11,935 nt of DNA from an uncultured Clostridia bacterium (GTDB lineage Bacteria > Bacillota > Clostridia > Oscillospirales > Ruminococcaceae), in contig CAMYUO010000018.1 in NCBI GenBank assembly GCA_947302065.1, positions 1 through 11,935 on the forward strand, given 5' to 3'. Below are positions 6,542 to 11,935 of this stretch, in pieces. How positions within the stretch are numbered: the first letter of the stretch is position 1; the number at the start of each line of letters is the position of its first letter. The notes beneath the pieces are model-generated. The model did no database searches and was not told the DNA's origin. It saw nothing but the letters and a program-made list of their open reading frames with translations. The translations under genes and the position numbers were made by a program.

Positions 6542-6570
6542 TTGACATTTGAGGCAAAATGTATTATAAT
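6542..6570 (+). promoter_or_regulatory. Consensus sigma-A promoter of the alaS operon
   Basis: TTGACA (6542-6547) and TATAAT (6565-6570) are perfect consensus hexamers with the ideal 17-base spacer. Transcription should begin near 6577, giving a leader of about 255 bases before the first start codon. The spacer holds an inverted repeat, ACATTT (6545-6550) and AAATGT (6557-6562). Confidence 0.88.
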
Positions 6571-6576
6571 ATGTAA

Positions 6577-6811
6577 GATAATATAGTAAAGCGCTGAAGG
6601 AATTATCCGATAGCCCGACACCACAGAGAGAAGACGTCCGGTGAAAGTCTTCGTGCCGAGTCCGGTGGCTTACCTGAGCTATGCTGTGAAAACAGTGCCG
6701 TATGCCTGCGTTAAAGGCTTCGAGTGGTCTTTTCTCTGCGAAAAGGCAATTTGGGTGGTAACACGGAGTAGATGCTTCGTCCCATGCGTGTGGGCGGAGC
6801 ATTTTATTTTT
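6577..6811 (+). promoter_or_regulatory. T-box riboswitch leader, alanine type
   Basis: The transcript can sense uncharged tRNA-Ala and relieve termination. Stem I: ATAGC (6610-6614) pairs GCTAT (6678-6682), CACC (6619-6622) pairs GGTG (6664-6667), and the distal arm GAAGAC/GTCTTC (6630-6635/6647-6652) carries the AGAGAG and GGTGAAAG motifs. The 3' side of the specifier loop begins GCT (6668-6670), an alanine codon. Stem III: CTTTTC/GAAAAG (6729-6734/6740-6745). Antiterminator: TGGG (6752-6755) pairs CCCA (6781-6784), ACGGAG (6763-6768) pairs CTTCGT (6775-6780), with the 7-base bulge TGGTAAC between them. TGGT complements an ACCA tRNA end, as expected for tRNA-Ala. The competing terminator uses 6772-6784 and 6791-6802, followed by TTTATTTTT. 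The bulge differs from the usual TGGNACC by one base. The specifier assignment is less certain than the T-box call itself. Confidence 0.93.
6772..6810 (+). terminator. T-box conditional terminator
   Basis: A 12-base-pair stem with one bulged T and one G-U pair: ATGCTTCG-T-CCCA (6772-6784), loop TGCGTG, TGGGCGGAGCAT (6791-6802), then a T-rich run to 6810. Its 5' arm is the same sequence that forms the 3' half of the antiterminator, so the two structures exclude each other. It ends about 22 bases before the first gene of the operon. Confidence 0.9.
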
Positions 6812-6832
6812 GCTTAAGTAAAGGAACTGTTT

Positions 6833-7126
6833 ATGAGCCGAAAATACGAATGTCCCTGCTGCGGCTGTCTGACAGTCGACAAACTCAAAGCCTGGTCGAT
6901 TTGTCCGGTATGTTTTTGGGAGGACGAAGGCGGAGTTTATGATGGTGATACTGTCAGAGATGACGTTTACAGCGTACCAAATCATATGACTCTTGCTCAG
7001 GCTCGTGATAATTACAGGCGATTTGGTGCGTGCCGCAAGGAGTTATCGAGCAAAACCAGAGAACCTACAGAGCAGGAAATAGTGGGATCTTATATGCGTA
7101 TAGCAGAAAAAATAAAAGATAATTAA
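6833..7126 (+). CDS. CPCC family cysteine-rich protein, first of a tandem pair
   Basis: A 97-residue soluble protein of the Cys_rich_CPCC family, whose function is unknown. The N-terminus carries a probable zinc knuckle: C7-P-C-C10-G-C12, then 'SICPVCFWEDEG' with C24 and C27. A conserved 'MTLAQARDNYRRFGAC' helix (about 52-67) and a C-terminal 'REPTEQEI' segment complete the family pattern. The sequence is equivalent to the next gene throughout, so the two arose by duplication. AAGGA at 6821-6825 lies seven bases before ATG 6833. It is the first gene behind the alanine T-box terminator, so its expression should follow tRNA-Ala charging. Zinc binding is inferred from the cysteine spacing; enzymatic activity is not suggested by any motif I can see. 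Confidence 0.88.
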   Translation: MSRKYECPCCGCLTVDKLKAWSICPVCFWEDEGGVYDGDTVRDDVYSVPNHMTLAQARDNYRRFGACRKELSSKTREPTEQEIVGSYMRIAEKIKDN

Positions 7127-7141
7127 AATGGAGTTTTGTCA

Positions 7142-7417
7142 ATGGTTAAGTTTATTTGTCCGGTCTGCGGGTGCAGAACGCTGGCGAGCAGGGGAGAAAA
7201 CGATATTTGTCAGGTCTGCTACTGGCAGGATGACGGCGAATATGAGGACTACGCACCGAGCGACGCAAACGGCGGTCTGTGCATCATGCGTGCAAGAAAG
7301 AACTTTCTTGAATTCGGCGCTGCCGATGAGCAGTTCGTAAGGAGCACACGCAAACCGCTGCGTTCCGAGATAACCGATAACTATATCAAACTTTTAAATA
7401 CAAACGGAGGAAACTAA
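7142..7417 (+). CDS. CPCC family cysteine-rich protein, second of a tandem pair
   Basis: A 91-residue paralogue of the preceding gene. It keeps C6-x2-C9-x-C11 ('ICPVCGC') and C23-x2-C26 ('ICQVCYWQDDG') with the same 12-residue spacing from the third to the fourth cysteine as its partner. It also has an equivalent helix, 'MRARKNFLEFGA', and 'RKPLRSEI'. The CPCC signature itself has drifted to CPVC. I chose ATG 7142 over TTG 7136 because GGAG at 7130-7133 is eight bases upstream. It lies 15 bases after the first paralogue and its stop codon is one base before the alaS ATG. The alaS ribosome binding site GGAGG (7406-7410) is inside its last codons, so translation of alaS may be coupled to it. 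Its function is unknown. Confidence 0.87.
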   Translation: MVKFICPVCGCRTLASRGENDICQVCYWQDDGEYEDYAPSDANGGLCIMRARKNFLEFGAADEQFVRSTRKPLRSEITDNYIKLLNTNGGN

Positions 7418-7418
7418 A

Positions 7419-10076
7419 ATGGAATGGACAAGTCTGAACGATCTGAGAGAATCATACCTCAAGTTCTTTGAGAGCAAGAACTGTCTGCGTCACAAGAGCT
7501 ATCCGCTCGTACCGCAGAACGATAACAGCCTGCTTCTCATCGTCGCAGGTATGGCACCGCTGAAGCCGTATTTCACAGGTCAGGAGGTACCGCCGAGAAC
7601 GAGGATGACCACCTGCCAAAAGTGTATCAGAACAGGTGATATCGAAAACGTCGGCAAGACTGCAAGACACGGTACATATTTTGAGATGCTCGGCAACTTC
7701 TCGTTCGGTGATTATTTCAAGGACGAGGCTATCGCATGGGCGTGGGAGTATGTTACCGAGGTGCTCAAGCTGCCCAAGGACAGACTTTACATTTCCGTAT
7801 ACGAGGACGACGACGAGGCTGAAAAGATCTGGCACGAAAAAGTCGGCGTTCCGATGGATCATATCTTCCGCATGGGCAAGGAGGATAACTTCTGGGAGGC
7901 AGGAACAGACGGCCCTTGCGGTCCCTGCTCAGAGATCTACTTTGACCGCGGCGAGCAGTACGGCTGCGGCAAGCCTGATTGTACAGTAGGCTGTGACTGC
8001 GACAGATATATGGAATTCTGGAACCTCGTTTTCACACAGTTTGAAAGACACGAGGACGGCACATATACTCCGCTCAAGCAGAAGAACATCGACACAGGAA
8101 TGGGTCTTGAAAGACTTGCTGCTCTTATGCAGGGCGTTGACTCTATCTTCGATGTCGATACCGTAAAGGCTATCAGAGATAAGGTCTGCGAGATCGCAGG
8201 CTGCGAGTACGGCAAGGAGTATAAGAAGGACGTTTCTATCAGAGTCATCACCGACCATATCCGTTCGGTGACTTTCCTTGCATCTGACGGAGTCCTGCCA
8301 TCAAACGAGGGCAGAGGCTACGTTATGAGAAGACTGCTCAGACGTGCAGTGCGTCACGGCAAGCTGCTCGGCATCAACGGCATGTTCCTCAAGGACATCG
8401 TAAAGACCGTTGTTGACTGCAACAAGTGCGAGTATAACGAGCTTGAAGAAAAGTACGATTACATCGTTAAAGTCCTCACCACCGAGGAGAAAAACTTCAA
8501 TGCAACAATCGACAGAGGCATGAAGATCCTTGACGATTATATCGAGGATATGAAAGCAAATAACAAGACTGTGCTTGACGGTGAAAGCTGCTTCAAGCTC
8601 TCTGATACATACGGTTTCCCGATCGACCTCACAAGAGAGATACTCGAAGAAAAGGGTATGAGCGTTGACGAGGACGGCTACAATGTCTGCATGGAAAAGC
8701 AGAGAGAAACTGCAAGAACAGCAAGAGGCGGCTCAAAGTATATGGGCGCTGACGAAACTATCTTCCACAAGATGGACAAGAATTTCTCGACAAAGTTCAC
8801 AGGCTATGAAACTCTCAACGGCGAAAGCGAGATCAAGTATCTTGCAACTGATGACGAGCTTATCGAGAACGCCGGTGTTGGCAGCGAGGTATATATGGTC
8901 TGCGCTGAAACTCCGTTCTATGCTGAGAGCGGCGGACAGGTCGGCGATAAGGGTACTGTCTCCACCGCAAGCGGCAAGGCAGAAGTGCTCGATGTTCAGA
9001 AAGTCGTTGCAGGCAAGTTCGCTCATAAGCTCAAAGTGACCGAGGGCGCACTCAGCGTAGGTCAGAAAGTCGAGCTTCACGTTGATAAGAAAAACAGAAA
9101 CGATATAATGAGAAACCACAGCGTTGCGCATCTGCTTCAGGCAGCACTGCGTGAGGTTCTCGGCGACCACGTTCATCAGGCAGGTCAGCTCGTTGATGCT
9201 GACAGAGTCAGATTTGACTTCTCTCATTTCTCCGCAATGACCGAGGAAGAAAAGTTCAAGGTCGAGTCTATCGTCAATGCCAATATCCTCAAGGGTCTTG
9301 ACGTTGAAATGAAGGAAATGCCAATCAAAGAGGCTGAAAAGCTCGGCGCAATGGCTCTGTTCGGCGAAAAGTACGGCGAGACAGTAAGAGTCGTTACAAT
9401 GGGCGACGATGATGAGATCGCTTCAAGAGAGTTCTGCGGCGGTACTCACGTTGACAATACATCACGCATCGGTCTGTTCAAGATCATCTCCGAGGCATCT
9501 GTCGCAAGCGGCGTAAGACGTATCGAGGGTGTAACGGGCAGAGGTGTGCTCAAGCTCGTTGCTGAGCATTCCGATGAGATAAAGAAAGCTGCCGCTATCC
9601 TTAAAACTGCTAACCCGCTCGAGCTGGTAAACAGATGCTCCGCAGTAATGCAGGAGATAAAGACTCTCGAAAAAGAGCGTGACGAGCTTCAGTCATCTAT
9701 CAACGCTATCAGATCCAAAACGATCATCGACGGCACTGTCGAGATAAACGGCGCAAAGGTCGCAAGCGCACTGCTTTCAAACATCAAGCCCGATGCGCTC
9801 AAGAAAATGGCTGAGGATATCAAGTCTCAGTTCGACGACGTTGTCGTTGTACTCGCAGGCGTTTATGAGGATAAGGCGAACCTTGTCTGTGCAGCAGGCA
9901 AGAACGCCGTTGCAAAGGGCGCTCACGCAGGCAAGATCGTCGGCAAGGTAGCAGCCGTTACAGGCGGTAAGGGCGGCGGACGTCCCGATACCGCAATGGC
10001 AGGTGTAGGCGACAGATTCAAGATCGACGAGGCTCTCGCACAGGTAAATGATATCGTTGGCGAGTTCGTAAAATAA
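7419..10076 (+). CDS. alaS: Alanyl-tRNA synthetase
   Basis: An 885-residue class II synthetase that attaches alanine to tRNA-Ala in the cytoplasm and hydrolyses mischarged Ser- or Gly-tRNA-Ala. The catalytic core is intact: 'VAGMAPLKPYFTG', 'RHGTYFEMLGNFSFGDYF', 'GPCSEIYFDRG', 'TGMGLERLA', and 'NEGRGYVMRRLLRRAVRHG'. The editing domain has its full zinc set: H567-x3-H571 ('HSVAHLLQAAL') and C673-G-G-T-H677. The C-Ala domain ends with 'GGKGGGRPDTAMAGVG'. A cysteine cluster at C183, C188, C192 and C194 in the catalytic domain is an insertion-like element. GGAGG lies eight bases before ATG 7419. The length is close to the E. coli enzyme (876). It is controlled by the upstream T-box and co-transcribed with two CPCC genes and a HIT gene. 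Confidence 0.98.
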   Translation: MEWTSLNDLRESYLKFFESKNCLRHKSYPLVPQNDNSLLLIVAGMAPLKPYFTGQEVPPRTRMTTCQKCIRTGDIENVGKTARHGTYFEMLGNFSFGDYFKDEAIAWAWEYVTEVLKLPKDRLYISVYEDDDEAEKIWHEKVGVPMDHIFRMGKEDNFWEAGTDGPCGPCSEIYFDRGEQYGCGKPDCTVGCDCDRYMEFWNLVFTQFERHEDGTYTPLKQKNIDTGMGLERLAALMQGVDSIFDVDTVKAIRDKVCEIAGCEYGKEYKKDVSIRVITDHIRSVTFLASDGVLPSNEGRGYVMRRLLRRAVRHGKLLGINGMFLKDIVKTVVDCNKCEYNELEEKYDYIVKVLTTEEKNFNATIDRGMKILDDYIEDMKANNKTVLDGESCFKLSDTYGFPIDLTREILEEKGMSVDEDGYNVCMEKQRETARTARGGSKYMGADETIFHKMDKNFSTKFTGYETLNGESEIKYLATDDELIENAGVGSEVYMVCAETPFYAESGGQVGDKGTVSTASGKAEVLDVQKVVAGKFAHKLKVTEGALSVGQKVELHVDKKNRNDIMRNHSVAHLLQAALREVLGDHVHQAGQLVDADRVRFDFSHFSAMTEEEKFKVESIVNANILKGLDVEMKEMPIKEAEKLGAMALFGEKYGETVRVVTMGDDDEIASREFCGGTHVDNTSRIGLFKIISEASVASGVRRIEGVTGRGVLKLVAEHSDEIKKAAAILKTANPLELVNRCSAVMQEIKTLEKERDELQSSINAIRSKTIIDGTVEINGAKVASALLSNIKPDALKKMAEDIKSQFDDVVVVLAGVYEDKANLVCAAGKNAVAKGAHAGKIVGKVAAVTGGKGGGRPDTAMAGVGDRFKIDEALAQVNDIVGEFVK

Positions 10077-10097
10077 CCACGACCAAGGAGGAAAATT

Positions 10098-10439
10098 ATG
10101 GCTGATTGTTTGTTCTGTAAAATAGTTGCGGGCGAGATCCCGTCAAAGAAGATCTATGAGGACGATACAGTTTATGTGTTTGAGGATATCGCTCCCACAG
10201 CGCCTATCCATTATCTGTGCATCCCCAAGCAGCACATCTCAAAGCTTGATGAGGTAACTGCCGACAACAGCGCAGTTATCGCTCATATCTATGAGGTCAT
10301 CGCAAAGCTTGCAAAAGAGCTTGACCTCAAAGACGGTTTCAGAGTTGTGTCCAACTGCGGCGAGAGCGCAGGACAGAGCGTCTTCCACATTCATTTTCAT
10401 CTTCTCGCAGGCATACCTTTTGAGTGGCCTGCAGGCTGA
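10098..10439 (+). CDS. HIT family (HINT-type) purine nucleotide hydrolase
   Basis: A 113-residue histidine-triad protein, probably a cytoplasmic homodimer hydrolysing AMP-linked phosphoramidates or aminoacyl-adenylates. The N-terminus 'CLFCKIVAGEIPSKKIYED' has the CxxC pair (C4, C7) of zinc-carrying HINT proteins. The catalytic region has 'SNCGESAGQSVFHIHFH' with N87, G92-Q93 and the triad H97, H99, H101. The tail 'PFEWPAG' fits the short HINT group that ends soon after a conserved tryptophan. AGGAGG (10086-10091) is six bases before the ATG and only 21 bases separate it from alaS, with no terminator, so it is in the alaS operon. HINT enzymes are known to cleave aminoacyl-AMP made by tRNA synthetases, which gives this position a plausible meaning. 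Confidence 0.93.
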   Translation: MADCLFCKIVAGEIPSKKIYEDDTVYVFEDIAPTAPIHYLCIPKQHISKLDEVTADNSAVIAHIYEVIAKLAKELDLKDGFRVVSNCGESAGQSVFHIHFHLLAGIPFEWPAG

Positions 10440-10446
10440 TATCACG

Positions 10447-10470
10447 GGCGGATATTCTTATCCGCCTTTA
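10447..10470 (+). terminator. Weak intrinsic terminator after the HIT gene
   Basis: GGCGGATA (10447-10454) and TATCCGCC (10459-10466) form a perfect 8-base-pair stem with a TTCT loop, followed by TTTATCT. The T tract is short, so termination may be partial and some transcripts could continue into comEC. No clear promoter is visible between this hairpin and comEC. Confidence 0.65.
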
Positions 10471-10507
10471 TCTGTAATCGCTTGATATTTCCCGAGAGGT
10501 GATAGCT

Positions 10508-11626
10508 GTGACGAGAAAGGGCTTCTGGTGCGGTCTGTCATTTATGGCAGGTCTGTTCCTTTCTGCCTGTTTCAGCATAAGTCTGTGGTGGGTGTTCGCA
10601 CTCAGCGCAGCCTGCCTTTGCGCCGTCGGTGCGCTTGCTCTCAGAAATATCCGCACCTACTTTATCGTCTGCGGCTGTGCGTTCGTTATCGGAGCGGTTT
10701 ACAGTGCAGCCTATTCCCATTTTGTCTATGATGATATCCTGTCTTATGACGGCAAGACAGTGACGATAGAGGGAACTGTCGAAAAGTATGACTATATCGG
10801 TCACGCACAGGGCTATCTGACCGTAAAGGGTGACCTCGGCGGTCATACAACGACCATATCGTTCTTTATCGACGATGACGACTATGAGTATTATGACAAC
10901 GTCAGGGTAACGGGCAAAGTCGTTCGGATAATGGATAACTATAACTTCCAATCTGAGAAATACTATTTCAGTCAGGGCGTGTTCCTTAAAGGTGATGGCA
11001 CTGCGAGTGTTACGCATCTCGGCACAAACTCCGGCGGCTTTTTCAAAGCTATCAGAGAATACAGCGACAGGATATTTGCCACTGTCACACAGAACAGCGG
11101 CTATGACGAGGGCGGATTTCTTGGCGCTATGCTGTGCGGCGACAAAAGCGAAATGGATCCCGCACAAAAGAGTATGCTCTACCGCAGCGGCATCGGACAC
11201 ATCTTTGCCGTCTCGGGCACGCATCTTGTTATCCTTGCAAGCGTCATAAGCTTTCTGCTTGAGCGCCTGCTGCGCAGAAAACGCATCTGCGCCGTAGTGA
11301 TGATACCTGTCTGCTGGGCGTTTGTCATCTTTGCAGGCATGAGTACATCTGTCGTGCGAAGCGCAATAATGATGACTATCGTGTTTACCGCACAGGCTGT
11401 CAGACGCAGAGGAGACTGCGCAAATTCTCTCGGCATCGCAGGCATTATCCTGTGCATCGCAAACCCTTACATAGTCTTTTCACAGGGCTTCCAGCTCAGC
11501 TTTGCCTCAGCATTTGCCGCAGGTGCAGTCGCACCTTTTGTGTATTCAAGGCTTAACATCAGAAGAGTGCCTCGCATCTTAGTAAAAGGCTTTGTCTATT
11601 CGTGTGTCGATTCGGTGTTTATATAA
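10508..11626 (+). CDS. comEC: ComEC/Rec2-type DNA uptake channel, N-terminal part ending at an in-frame stop
   Basis: ComEC forms the membrane pore that carries single-stranded DNA into the cell during transformation. This frame gives 372 residues. There are hydrophobic segments at about 9-45 and 50-68, then a soluble DUF4131-type domain to about 175. The competence domain begins with 'LGAMLCGDKSEMD' (205-216), 'IGHIFAVSGTHLVILASV' (the AxSGxH motif), 'AGMSTSVVRSAIM' (276-288) and 'SQGFQLSFASAFAAG' (325-339). I chose GTG 10508 because GAGAGG (10494-10499) is eight bases upstream; GTG 10499 overlaps that site. The frame stops at TAA 11624-11626 in the middle of the competence domain, and the same frame continues as clear ComEC sequence beyond it. 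As it stands the protein lacks its last membrane helices and would not be expected to work. The lesion could be a real nonsense or indel event or an assembly error. Confidence 0.88.
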   Translation: MTRKGFWCGLSFMAGLFLSACFSISLWWVFALSAACLCAVGALALRNIRTYFIVCGCAFVIGAVYSAAYSHFVYDDILSYDGKTVTIEGTVEKYDYIGHAQGYLTVKGDLGGHTTTISFFIDDDDYEYYDNVRVTGKVVRIMDNYNFQSEKYYFSQGVFLKGDGTASVTHLGTNSGGFFKAIREYSDRIFATVTQNSGYDEGGFLGAMLCGDKSEMDPAQKSMLYRSGIGHIFAVSGTHLVILASVISFLLERLLRRKRICAVVMIPVCWAFVIFAGMSTSVVRSAIMMTIVFTAQAVRRRGDCANSLGIAGIILCIANPYIVFSQGFQLSFASAFAAGAVAPFVYSRLNIRRVPRILVKGFVYSCVDSVFI

Positions 11627-11935
11627 CATCTTTGCCTCATCCATTTCGGCGGCTTTTCGCTGCTGTCACCGATAACCAACGCACTGCTCATTCCCGTGTG
11701 CACAGCTGCACTTTTCCTTTGCTTTGTCGTTGCACTAACAGGCGGAGCGCTGTTTATTGCAAAACCATTGCTCTGGCTCGCATCAAAGCTTGTCAGCTTG
11801 GTTCTCTATGCCGTCAAGGTCATTTCACGACCGTCGCTATTGTTTGTCACAGGCTCTGATATCCTGCTAGTGCTGATAGTCTCCGCTGTCTGCATCGCAG
11901 TTATCATCGCTGCCTGTAAAAGCAAGCGTGCCGTT
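11627..11935 (+). pseudogene. Continuation of comEC beyond the in-frame stop (runs off the window)
   Basis: Read in the same frame as the preceding comEC part, these 103 codons are open to the window end. They give 'LCLIHFGGFSLLSPITNAL' and 'LIPVCTAALFLCFVVALTGG', then 'KPLLWLASKLVSLVLYAVK'. This is the expected ComEC order: a hydrophobic helix, F-x-x-F-S-x-x-S-P-x-x-N-x-L, then further membrane helices. A final hydrophobic stretch and a basic 'KSKRAV' follow. No start codon with a ribosome binding site lies near the break, so independent translation is unlikely. Any C-terminal metallo-beta-lactamase-like domain would be outside the window. Confidence 0.8.

Noticed and set aside
6667..6669. 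Glycine specifier GGC instead of alanine GCT in the T-box.
   Set aside because: The downstream synthetase is AlaRS, and the bulge TGGT pairs with a tRNA ending ACCA. tRNA-Gly usually has U at that position and would call for TGGA.
6479..6985. A minus-strand open frame of 168 codons across the T-box leader.
   Set aside because: It covers the consensus alaS promoter, the folded leader and the first CPCC gene; the translated peptide resembles nothing and the RNA structure explains the conservation better.
8733..9227. A 164-codon minus-strand open frame inside alaS.
   Set aside because: It lies wholly within the conserved editing-domain region of alaS and has no start signals of its own.
10538..11224. 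A 228-codon minus-strand open frame opposite comEC.
   Set aside because: The plus strand encodes clear ComEC motifs here; the antisense peptide shows no recognisable domain and its cysteine/valine-rich composition is typical of a shadow of a membrane protein gene.
838..11626. Two genes read through an in-frame TAA (838-840 and 11624-11626), suggesting possible TAA reassignment or recoding.
   Set aside because: TAA is the normal end of several intact genes here, including alaS, the PH-domain gene and both CPCC genes, with ribosome binding sites or terminators following directly. I see no recoding hairpin or shared context after the two stops, so separate mutations or sequence errors are simpler.

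Overview
The window looks like a chromosomal segment from a Gram-positive anaerobe of the Ruminococcus/Oscillospiraceae type. The evidence is an alanine T-box leader, strong purine-rich ribosome binding sites, consensus sigma-A promoters, a TlrB/RrmA-type rRNA methyltransferase, CmpB-family and ABC-2 membrane proteins, and codon use rich in CTC, GGC and AGA. The genus is an inference; no rRNA or other phylogenetic marker gene is present. I saw no insertion sequence, phage gene, CRISPR array or tRNA gene.

Layout. (1) 1-1637: the tail of an ABC transporter ATPase, then two ABC-2 type permeases, all on the plus strand. They end at a bidirectional terminator (1662-1700). (2) 1707-3602, minus strand: a diguanylate cyclase whose N-terminal half is a LacI-like ligand-binding fold without a DNA-binding domain. 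It has its own consensus promoter and an operator-like palindrome. (3) 3842-5059, plus strand: a membrane-anchored protein of unknown function and a bacterial PH-domain membrane protein, from a strong promoter preceded by three copies of the octamer CATTTAAC, ending at a hairpin terminator. (4) 5143-5595, plus strand: a CmpB-family membrane protein, convergent with (5) rlmA (5618-6448, minus strand). (6) 6542-10439: a divergent promoter drives a complete T-box riboswitch leader, then two tandem paralogous CPCC cysteine-rich small proteins, alaS, and a HIT-family nucleotide hydrolase. (7) 10508 to the window end: comEC, interrupted by an in-frame TAA at 11624-11626.

How the genes relate. Region 6 is the most informative. 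Uncharged tRNA-Ala should switch on the whole transcript, so the two CPCC proteins and the HIT hydrolase are predicted to be made together with alanyl-tRNA synthetase when alanine charging falls. The CPCC genes lie between the riboswitch and alaS, and the alaS ribosome binding site lies inside the second CPCC gene, so this is not a loose neighbourhood. The divergent rlmA gene adds a second translation-related function at the same promoter region.

Two genes carry stop codons that look recent: the first permease (coding-like sequence continues 19 codons past its TAA to a TGA that overlaps the next start codon) and comEC. Both need checking against reads and relatives before being called true lesions.
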